Source: Scatomonas sp963930955
GTDB lineage: Bacteria; Bacillota; Clostridia; Lachnospirales; Lachnospiraceae
Reading direction: 5' to 3'
Length of the DNA stretch: 64,000 bases
Assembly: GCA_963930955.1 (NCBI GenBank)
Contig: OZ006967.1
Coordinates: 806,001-870,000, forward strand
Both the position numbers and the translations under genes were made by a program. Positions 42,942 to 49,472 of the stretch are shown here, in pieces. The notes under the pieces are model-generated. The model was not told where the DNA came from. It saw only the letters and a program-made list of their open reading frames with translations, and searched no databases. Positions within the stretch are counted from its first letter, which is position 1; each line of letters opens with the position of its first letter.

Positions 42942-44240
42942 ATGCTGAAATGTATTAAGCGCATGTCTGCTCCGCGGATTATAGCGCTGGGATTCGCGCT
43001 GGTGATTTTTATCGGATCCATCCTGCTGATCCTGCCCTGCAGCGTGCAGGAGGGAGTGACTGTGCGCTATATAGACTCTCTGTATACTTCCACCAGCGCG
43101 GTATGCGTAACGGGTCTGATCGCAATTGACGCAGGCAATACTTTTACTCCGCTGGGACAGTTTTTTCTGGGAATGCTGATCCAGGTAGGCGGACTGGGGG
43201 TTACCGCCATGGGAACCGGTATTATTATCGCCATGCGGAAAAGGCTGGATTTTAAAGGCCGGACCCTGGTGCAGGAGGCAATGAATCTGGATTCCCGGGA
43301 AGGGATCGTAAAGTTTGTTAAAAGCATATTCATTACCACCGGTATTTTTGAACTGACGGGAGCCGCTCTGAGCTTTCTTGTTTTCGTGAAAGATTACCCG
43401 CCCCTGAAAGCGCTGGGAATCAGTCTGTTTCATTCCGTAGCGGCCTTTAACAACTCGGGTTTTGATATTCTGGGAGATTTCCAGAATCTGATTCCCTACC
43501 GGGATAATGTACTGCTGAATGTGGTGACCTGCGGTCTGATTATCTTCGGCGGTATCGGTTTCCTGGTGATCCGGGAACTTTGGATGAAGAAATTCCGCTG
43601 GAAAAAACTATCCATGCATGCCAAAATCGTTATTTCCATGAGTATTGTCCTGATTGTGGCCGGCGGCGTTCTGATTAAAGCTACGGAGGATGTAACCTGG
43701 ATGGGAGCCTTCTTCCACAGCGTTTCCGCCAGAACCGCAGGATTTTCCACGTATCCTCTGGGAACTTTTACTACCTCGGGACTTCTGATCCTGACCGTTC
43801 TGATGTTTATCGGAGCATCCCCGGGATCTACGGGAGGCGGTATCAAAACCAGCACCTTCTTTGTGCTGATCCAGAGCATTAAAGCCATGGCGACCAATAA
43901 GTCCGAGAAGGCTTTTCATTACAGCCTTCCCGTAGGGGCCTTCCGGAAAGCGGCGGTGATCACGCTGCTGGCTCTGGGAGTGGTGGTTACCGGCACGTAC
44001 CTGATGTCTGTCATGGAGCCCCACCTTTCCCTGGTGGATATGCTGTTTGAGGTCACCAGCGCTTTCGGTACGGTGGGACTTTCCACCGGAATTACGCCGG
44101 ATCTCTGTGACGGAAGTAAATTTTTATCGATTTTGATCATGTATATCGGGCGGCTGGGTCCGCTGACTATCGCGTCCATCTGGCATTTCTCCAGAGGAGA
44201 ACGCACCAGTTATCCGGAAGGAAACGTCGCTATTGGTTAA
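42942..44240 (+). CDS. ktrB: Ktr/Trk-type potassium uptake channel subunit
   Basis: A 432-residue membrane protein with four M-P-M repeats. Its selectivity-loop segments are STSAVCVTGL, AAFNNSGFDI, SARTAGFSTY and TSAFGTVGLST. PGSTGGGIKTST marks the middle-loop region of KtrB. It imports K+ (probably Na+-coupled) and is gated by the KtrA ring. It lies 54 bp after the response-regulator gene and 12 bp before ktrA. Confidence 0.93.
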   Translation: MLKCIKRMSAPRIIALGFALVIFIGSILLILPCSVQEGVTVRYIDSLYTSTSAVCVTGLIAIDAGNTFTPLGQFFLGMLIQVGGLGVTAMGTGIIIAMRKRLDFKGRTLVQEAMNLDSREGIVKFVKSIFITTGIFELTGAALSFLVFVKDYPPLKALGISLFHSVAAFNNSGFDILGDFQNLIPYRDNVLLNVVTCGLIIFGGIGFLVIRELWMKKFRWKKLSMHAKIVISMSIVLIVAGGVLIKATEDVTWMGAFFHSVSARTAGFSTYPLGTFTTSGLLILTVLMFIGASPGSTGGGIKTSTFFVLIQSIKAMATNKSEKAFHYSLPVGAFRKAAVITLLALGVVVTGTYLMSVMEPHLSLVDMLFEVTSAFGTVGLSTGITPDLCDGSKFLSILIMYIGRLGPLTIASIWHFSRGERTSYPEGNVAIG

Positions 44241-44252
44241 AGGAGGAAAAAA

Positions 44253-44942
44253 ATGAGCGTATTTCATAATCGAAAAAACACAAAGATGTCCTATGGAATC
44301 GTAGGCCTTGGAAGATTCGGATATGCCCTGGCCATGGAACTGTCCCGGGCAGATGTGGATCTGCTGATCCTGGACCGGGATGAGGAAAAGGTGCGGGAAC
44401 TGAGAGATATCACGGAGAATGCCCTGGTAGTTAAAAGTCTGGATAAAAAATCCCTGGCGGAGACCGGGATTCAGAATTGTGATGTAGCGGTGGTCTGCAT
44501 CGGAGAGCACATTGAGACCTCCATTCTGACGACCCTGCATCTGGTGAGCCTGGGAATTCCCAAGGTAGTAGCGAAAGCCACCAGCGCGGAGCATGGAGAG
44601 ATCCTGGAAAAGCTGGGGGCAGAGGTTGTGTATCCTGAGCGGGATATGGCCATCCGTCTGGCCAACCGGCTGGAAACCGCCAGAGTCCTGGACTATATCC
44701 AGCTCAGTGAAAAAATCAATATCTCCAAACTGCAGATACCGGAACAGCTGGTGGGAAAATCCGTGCTGGACATGGATCTTCGAGCCCGCTTCGGACTGAA
44801 TATCATCGCAGTAGAGAACAGCGGAGAAGTGCTGGAGCACGTAAAGCCGGATTATGTTTTTAAAGACCACGACGTGCTGCTGGTGTCCGGCAGCCGGGAC
44901 GGTCTGGCCCGGCTGTCCGAGTGGCTGGAAAGCCACCGTTAA
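44253..44942 (+). CDS. ktrA: Ktr/Trk potassium uptake regulatory subunit (RCK)
   Basis: A 229-residue cytoplasmic protein. Rossmann RCK_N domain with GIVGLGRFGYALAMEL and the acidic end of strand 2 (LILDRDEEKV), plus a C-terminal RCK_C domain (KLQIPEQLVGKSVLDMDLRARFGLNIIAVEN) that in Firmicutes can bind c-di-AMP. It gates KtrB with ATP/ADP. Its stop overlaps the stop of the convergent xdhC-like gene by 4 bp. Confidence 0.93.
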   Translation: MSVFHNRKNTKMSYGIVGLGRFGYALAMELSRADVDLLILDRDEEKVRELRDITENALVVKSLDKKSLAETGIQNCDVAVVCIGEHIETSILTTLHLVSLGIPKVVAKATSAEHGEILEKLGAEVVYPERDMAIRLANRLETARVLDYIQLSEKINISKLQIPEQLVGKSVLDMDLRARFGLNIIAVENSGEVLEHVKPDYVFKDHDVLLVSGSRDGLARLSEWLESHR

Positions 44943-45973
44943 AACAGGGGCTCCAGCAGAACGTCCACAAGGCCGCCGCAGACCATGCCTTCGTCTTCCG
45001 CGTCCCGGCCGGTCATGTCGGCGTGATAGAGCACAGGGGACGGATGTTCTTCCCTCATCAGCCGGAGGGCTTTCTGGAAAATGTCCGCTTCCAGACAGCC
45101 GCCTCCGATGGTGCCCAGGCACCGTCCGTCCCGGTAAACCAGCATTTTGGTCCCCGCCTCTCTGGGGGCGGAGCCTTTCCTGGCCGCAATGGTGGCCAGG
45201 ACTTTTTTTGTCTCTGTTTCGGACGCGTCCAGGATCCCCTTGAGGATTTCTCGGGTAAAGCCGCCTCTTCGGCGGTTTTTATTTTTTTCCTGAATGATTT
45301 CCGCCATAATTGAAATGCCGATCTCCTCCGGGGTTTCCGCGCCGATGGGAAGGCCGATAGGAGTGTGTACCGTTTCCAGCACCTTGGGATCCGTGCCGGA
45401 TTCCCGCAGAGCTTCTTTTACTTTGGCAGTCCTGCCCCGGCTGCCGATCATGCCGATGTAGGCGTGGGGCTTTTCCGCGATGAGGCCCAGGCAGGTCTGA
45501 TCGTACCGGTGCCCCCGGGTAACAATGACAAAAAAGGTATCCGCATCCCCGGGGATCTTTGCCAGTCCATCCTCAAAGGATTCGCAGAGAACCCGATCCG
45601 CCCCGGCCCTCCTAGCATTGTCCGCGAATTTGGGACGATCCTCCAGGACGGTCACGGAACAGCCGATCATGCGGGCCATGCGGATCACCGGGATGGAGAC
45701 ATGGCCGCCGCCGCAGATCACCAGTTTCTGTTCTCTGGCGGGAAATTCACAGAGGACCCGGCAGCCGCCCAGGGTATGGATCCCGGTGGCGTCCAGGGAA
45801 GAAAGGTCTTCCTTCAGATGGGAGAAAAACCCTCCGCTTTGGGATTCCCATTGGAGGACTCCATCGGTATACAATGCTTTTTCGCCGGTCTTCTCTCCCT
45901 CCAGCAGGGTCAGCACCACCGTCTTTCGGTTGGGATTGTAGTCCGCGATCTGTCTGTATAATTCCATCATCAT
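44939..45973 (-). CDS. XdhC/CoxI-family molybdenum cofactor insertion protein, permuted domains
   Basis: A 344-residue protein. XdhC proteins bind molybdenum cofactor, promote its sulfuration and hand it to xanthine-dehydrogenase-type enzymes. The usual order is a CoxI domain first and a Rossmann domain second. Here the Rossmann part comes first (LVICGGGHVSIPVIRMARMIGC, residues about 83-105) and the CoxI-like part last (ATIAARKGSAPREAGTKMLVYRDGRCLGTIGGGCLEADIFQKAL). It is a likely servant of the Mop enzyme at 49.5 kb. AGGAGGAG precedes three successive ATG codons. The first, at 45973, is used. It follows the methyltransferase gene by 19 bp. Confidence 0.85.
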   Translation of the reverse strand: MMMELYRQIADYNPNRKTVVLTLLEGEKTGEKALYTDGVLQWESQSGGFFSHLKEDLSSLDATGIHTLGGCRVLCEFPAREQKLVICGGGHVSIPVIRMARMIGCSVTVLEDRPKFADNARRAGADRVLCESFEDGLAKIPGDADTFFVIVTRGHRYDQTCLGLIAEKPHAYIGMIGSRGRTAKVKEALRESGTDPKVLETVHTPIGLPIGAETPEEIGISIMAEIIQEKNKNRRRGGFTREILKGILDASETETKKVLATIAARKGSAPREAGTKMLVYRDGRCLGTIGGGCLEADIFQKALRLMREEHPSPVLYHADMTGRDAEDEGMVCGGLVDVLLEPLF

Positions 45974-45992
45974 CGAATCTCCTCCTAGTTTT

Positions 45993-46847
45993 TTATTCTT
46001 GTTTGATCAGCACTCCGCTGCCGTGAAGATCCGGCAGGGGAAGGACAGTCAGTTTGTGTTCCCGGCAGAATTCCCGGACTGCGTCTCCTGCTCCGGGAAA
46101 CTGGGAATTGTTGTAATCATGGATCAGGATCATGCCTCCCGGTACCAGCAAAGGCCAGAAGATCTTCAGTCCCTGGCGGACGGGTTCATAGAGGTCCGGA
46201 TCCAGGCTCACCAGTGCCAGAGCCGGCAGGGGATCCTGCAGCGCTGCCAGGGAATCCGGAAAACGCCCCGGACAGAATACGGCCTGTTCCGGGTAAGGCA
46301 GACAGGAGCGGACCAGCTCCAAGCTGGTATCCTGAAAAGTCATGGGACTTTTCTGACCCGGATGCCTTTGTCTCTCAATGCATGTGTCCTCTTCCGGAAA
46401 GCCCTGAAAAGTATCAAAGAGGTACAGCTTCTTTTCCGGCAGAAGCCGGTTCATCTCCCGGGCAAAAGCTCCCCGGTACACCCCCAGTTCCGCCATTTCC
46501 CCCGGCAGCTTCCGGTCCCGTATTTCCTGTGCCAGCATCCGCAGGCAGGCTCTCCGGAGATCCATGGAATCGCAGAACTCCGTAAGGCTGCGGATGTCCC
46601 CGGAAAACCCCATGGCTTCCAGGCGCTGCCGGATCTGGGCGGAAGCTTCCTGGCTGCGGACGGCGATCCAGACCAGGTCCGGCTGATGCCGGGGAATCTC
46701 CTCCGGGGGGATCACAGGAACGTTTTCCCGGAAGGTATGCTGCAGGGCGGGATCGCTGTCAGCGAAGGCCAGCAGCCGGGCGTCCGCCGGAAGCCAGTTT
46801 TTTACGGTGCGGCCTCCCTGGCCGCAGCCCCAGATGATTACGTTCAT
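45993..46847 (-). CDS. TylF/MycF-like methyltransferase with N-terminal Rossmann-like domain
   Basis: A 284-residue protein. Residues 1-90 resemble a nucleotide-binding CoA-binding/Rossmann unit (VIIWGCGQGGRTVKNWL, ADSDP). Residues 110-284 match the TylF/macrocin O-methyltransferase type (GEMAELGVYRGAFAREMNRLLPEKKLYLFDTFQGFPEED, LVSLDPDLYEPVRQGLKIFWPLLVPGGMILIHDYNN), a fold common in surface-sugar and antibiotic tailoring. The substrate is unknown. It is first in a two-gene minus-strand operon with the XdhC-like gene. Confidence 0.8.
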   Translation of the reverse strand: MNVIIWGCGQGGRTVKNWLPADARLLAFADSDPALQHTFRENVPVIPPEEIPRHQPDLVWIAVRSQEASAQIRQRLEAMGFSGDIRSLTEFCDSMDLRRACLRMLAQEIRDRKLPGEMAELGVYRGAFAREMNRLLPEKKLYLFDTFQGFPEEDTCIERQRHPGQKSPMTFQDTSLELVRSCLPYPEQAVFCPGRFPDSLAALQDPLPALALVSLDPDLYEPVRQGLKIFWPLLVPGGMILIHDYNNSQFPGAGDAVREFCREHKLTVLPLPDLHGSGVLIKQE

Positions 46848-46901
46848 GGTGTTTTTCTCTCCATTCTGCCTGCAAAAAAGCGGATTTTTTATCTGTAAAT
46901 C

Positions 46902-46930
46902 ATTGTAATATATTCGGCAGTTCCTGTCAC
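46902..46930 (-). promoter_or_regulatory. Promoter of the TylF-like/xdhC-like operon
   Basis: On the minus strand, GTGACA (46925-46930) and TACAAT (46902-46907) with a 17-bp spacer. Confidence 0.6.
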
Positions 46931-46989
46931 TTGCTTTTTGTTCATGGGATCAACACTCCGCCTGGGAGTTCATAAGAAAAACACAGGGC

Positions 46990-47033
46990 ATGTTGTTTTG
47001 ACAACATACCGGGAAGAGGCGCTGTTCTATAAT
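46990..47033 (+). promoter_or_regulatory. Palindromic operator and -10 box before the zinc-ribbon/ferredoxin pair
   Basis: ATGTTGTTTTGACAACAT (46990-47007) has 7-bp inverted arms around TTTG. A TATAAT lies at 47028-47033, but no good -35 element exists at 16-18 bp spacing. This suggests an activator-type site overlapping the -35 region. The regulator is unknown. Confidence 0.5.
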
Positions 47034-47057
47034 AAACCCATACAGGGAGGTGCGAAT

Positions 47058-47318
47058 ATGATCTTAGAAGGATGTCAGAGCAAATCGAAAGAGATATCTA
47101 TTGAAGAACGAATCTGTCCTCAGTGCGGCCATGAGATCGAAATTTTTTCTGTGGACACAGAGGCGGCCTGCGAACACTGCGGTTTTGTGATCTATAACGA
47201 TCAATTAAGCTGTGTGCAGTGGTGCAAATACGCCAGGCAGTGCGTGGGGGATCGGATGTACAAAAATATGATGGAAATAGCAAAAAGAAATATAGAGAAA
47301 AGAGGGAAGAGCGCATGA
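47058..47318 (+). CDS. Small Cys-rich zinc-ribbon protein
   Basis: An 86-residue protein, MILEGCQSKSKEISIEERICPQCGHEIEIFSVDTEAACEHCGFVIYND, with two CxxC pairs forming a zinc ribbon and a further C-x-x-x-C-x-x-x-x-C cluster (SCVQWCKYARQC). It may bind zinc or an iron-sulfur cluster. ATG 47058 follows GGGAGGT. It overlaps the following ferredoxin gene by 4 bp, so the two products probably work together in redox chemistry. Confidence 0.8.
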   Translation: MILEGCQSKSKEISIEERICPQCGHEIEIFSVDTEAACEHCGFVIYNDQLSCVQWCKYARQCVGDRMYKNMMEIAKRNIEKRGKSA

Positions 47319-47947
47319 AGAGAAAAATCATCCGAATCGATGAAGAAGCATGCAATGGCTGCGGCCTCTGCGCCTCGGCCTGCCATGAAGGAGCCATCGG
47401 TATAGTCAGCGGCAAGGCAAGGCTTCTGAGAGAGGACTACTGCGATGGTCTGGGGGACTGCCTGCCGGCTTGTCCGGCAGGAGCGATTACCTTTGAAGAG
47501 CGGGAGGCGGCTGCCTATGACGCGGAAGCAGTGAGGAAGAAGAAAGAACAGCAGAACGCCCGGACGGCTGGGGAGGCATGCTCCCGGCTGGGCCAGTGGC
47601 CGGTGCAGATCAAGCTGGTGCCGGTAAAGGCGCCGTATTTTGACGGAGCCCGTCTGCTGATCGCGGCAGACTGCACAGCCTATGCCTACGGGGCCTTTCA
47701 TGAGGAATTTATGAAAGACAGGATCACCCTCATAGGCTGTCCCAAGCTGGACGGCGTGGATTACTCGGTAAAACTAACGGAAATCCTGAAACACAATGAG
47801 ATCCAAAGCATCTGTCTGGTCCGCATGGAAGTGCCCTGCTGCGGCGGTCTGGAGCATGCGGTACGGAAGGCTCTGGAAAACAGCGGAAAACAGATCCCCT
47901 GGAAGGTAAAGATCGTTTCCACGGAAGGGCAGATCACAGAAGCATAA
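47315..47947 (+). CDS. Two-cluster 4Fe-4S ferredoxin-domain protein
   Basis: A 210-residue protein. Residues 1-60 carry two clusters' worth of cysteines (CNGCGLCASACHEGA and CDGLGDCLPACPAGA). The rest is a Rossmann-like domain with ADCTAYAYGAFHEEF, IGCPKLDGVDYSVKLTEIL and VRMEVPCCGGLEHAV, the pattern of clostridial ferredoxin proteins paired with the small zinc-ribbon protein. The specific electron partner is unknown. The unit resembles components thought to relay electrons around hybrid-cluster and oxidative-stress functions, but that is an inference. Confidence 0.85.
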   Translation: MKRKIIRIDEEACNGCGLCASACHEGAIGIVSGKARLLREDYCDGLGDCLPACPAGAITFEEREAAAYDAEAVRKKKEQQNARTAGEACSRLGQWPVQIKLVPVKAPYFDGARLLIAADCTAYAYGAFHEEFMKDRITLIGCPKLDGVDYSVKLTEILKHNEIQSICLVRMEVPCCGGLEHAVRKALENSGKQIPWKVKIVSTEGQITEA

Positions 47948-47953
47948 ACACTA

Positions 47954-48006
47954 GGAAAGGAATCGTTGCAAACTAGAGAAATCTATGGAGCAGCGGTTCC
48001 CTTTTT
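47954..48006 (+). terminator. Probable terminator after the ferredoxin gene
   Basis: An imperfect stem GGAAAGGAATCGTTGC (47954-47969) with GCAGCGGTTCCC (47990-48001), followed by TTTTT. Confidence 0.5.
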
Positions 48007-48120
48007 ATACAAAAAAAGACCAGGGAATGCCGCTTAAACTGCTGCAGACATCACACCTCTGGCGGGATACAGGCAAATTCTGGGTTTTTCTCAGCCTTAC
48101 AGCAGAAAAATTCAGGGGAG

Positions 48121-48583
48121 TACGGGCGCAATACTTGCTTTCTGTTTCCTTACGGTAGACTGAGCCATACCCCTACGGGCGCAATACCTGATTCCTGTTT
48201 CCTTACGGTAGTCAGATCTGTGCCCCTACGGGCGCAATACTTGTTTCCTAGTTTCTTACGGTAGTTTGAGCCGCGTCTGTACGGGCGCAATACTTGTTTC
48301 CTAGTTTCTTACGGTAGTCAGATCTGTGCCCCTACGGGCGCAATACTTGCTTCCTAGTTTCTTACGGTAGTCAGATCTGTGCCCCTACGGGCGCAATACT
48401 TGCTTCCTTGTTTCTTACGGTAGTCAGATCTGTGCCCCTACGGGCGCAATACTTGCTTCCTTGTTTCTTACGGTAGTCTGATCTGTGCCTCTACGGGCGC
48501 AATTGTTGTTTTCTACTTCCTTACGGTAGTTTGAGCCGCGTCTGTACGGGCACAATACTTGCTTCCTATTTCCTTACGGTAGT
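48121..48583 (+). repeat. Tandem array of nine 53-bp non-coding repeats
   Basis: Units start at 48121, 48174, 48227, 48280, 48333, 48386, 48439, 48492 and 48545, exactly 53 bp apart. The last is cut after 39 bp. Each has two cores, TACGGGCGCAATACTTG and CTTACGGTAG, 29 bp apart. The linker between CTTACGGTAG and the next TACGGG varies between two versions, one with CAGATCTGTGCCCC and one with TTGAGCCGCGTCTG. A 53-bp period is not a multiple of three, so it is not coding. The whole unit is conserved, so it is not CRISPR. It lies between the 3' ends of convergent genes. Confidence 0.95.
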
Positions 48584-48906
48584 AGATAATTACCTACAGA
48601 GTTCTTATTCGCTGTAAAAGGTTCTGCCGCACGAATTTGCTATGTGCTATGCTCCCTTCCAGGTAGTGCGACAGCCCCTTTCCTATTACGTTACGATTCA
48701 CAGCTACCTCGCCTACATGCGCACTCATCGCGCTTACCAGCAGGTGCTTTTTTGCAAGCACAATGCATCTGTGGTCAAGTCTGAAATGGCTGTGAATAGG
48801 AAATATTATTCTCAAAATAGTATAAATAAAAATAGAAAATTGATTGACTGATTTACAGAAAATACACTATACTTAGGGTACAAGATTCAGAAAAATTGTG
48901 CGTGAA
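48584..48906. other. Gene-free stretch after the repeat array
   Basis: About 320 bp, AT-rich toward its right end, with only a small GTGCTT...AAGCAC inverted repeat near 48747. Short open frames on both strands lack ribosome sites. Nothing else is seen. Confidence 0.5.
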
Positions 48907-49152
48907 CTATGAATGTGTGCCGCAGGGATCCTCATCCGGGCCTTTGCCCATCAGGTCCTTCAGGCGGCGCATGCCGGTGTCCGAGAGGAAGACCAGCTCG
49001 CTGGGTTTTCCGTTCATATCTTCTCCCCGGAGCCGGAGAAAATTAGCTGTTTCACAGTAGTCCACAGGCAGAGTTCTGCGATAGGTTTCTCCTGTGGTCT
49101 CATCCGTTACCTCAACGGTGATCTGGCTGGCGCGGATTTCATTTGGCTGCAT
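48907..49152 (-). CDS. Small unrecognised protein near the Mop cluster
   Basis: An 81-residue soluble protein, MQPNEIRASQITVEVTDETTGETYRRTLPVDYCETANFLRLRGEDMNGKPSEL..., ending in an acidic tail (GKGPDEDPCGTHS). ATG 49152 lies behind AAAGGAGT. The in-frame ATG at 49254 has no ribosome site. The N-terminal half looks like a beta-rich adaptor domain. I do not recognise a family. It is divergent from the aldehyde oxidoreductase gene and may be related to it. Confidence 0.65.
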   Translation of the reverse strand: MQPNEIRASQITVEVTDETTGETYRRTLPVDYCETANFLRLRGEDMNGKPSELVFLSDTGMRRLKDLMGKGPDEDPCGTHS

Positions 49153-49307
49153 GGAACGACTCCTTTCCGGAACTTTCCCGTTTCCCTGTATGCGGATGTT
49201 TTCGGTTTCTGATATTGGATAGGCATCATAGTTGGGGGCTTTAGACCTCAACATCTTAGCATCATTGTATCAGAAGCAGTCCCGTTTGACCAGATGCCTG
49301 GGCAGTA

Positions 49308-49327
49308 ATTAAGGCAGATGCCTTAAT
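49308..49327. promoter_or_regulatory. Palindromic operator upstream of the Mop cluster
   Basis: ATTAAGGCAGATGCCTTAAT is a perfect 9-bp inverted repeat around GA, overlapping a TAATAT/TATAAA -10-like sequence (49324-49332). It lies 146 bp before the aldehyde oxidoreductase start. The ModE-type regulator at the end of the cluster is one candidate binder. Confidence 0.6.
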
Positions 49328-49354
49328 ATAAAAGGATTTGCCCGACAAAAGGGC

Positions 49355-49429
49355 ATGAGATACGGATTGCTCCGCGCTGCGTGCTCCCGCAATCCTGTCT
49401 CATAAAATTATCGCGGCGGAGAGCGCCGC
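49355..49429 (+). other. Two hairpins in the leader of the aldehyde oxidoreductase gene
   Basis: ATGAGA-GATTGC (49355-49370) pairs with GCAATC-TCTCAT (49389-49403) around an internal loop, and GCGGCG pairs with GCGCCGC around 49413-49429. The structured leader could be regulatory. It does not clearly match a riboswitch I know. Confidence 0.45.
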
Positions 49430-49472
49430 AGAACACACAAAAAAGGAAGTGAACAGGATAGGAGGTTGAAGG

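Noticed and set aside
46998..47033. TTGACA (46998) with TATAAT (47028) as a standard promoter
   Set aside because: The 24-bp spacing is far too long. The TTGACA is better explained as part of a palindrome.
48121..48583. CRISPR array
   Set aside because: The whole 53-bp unit is conserved. There are no unique spacers and no cas genes in the window.
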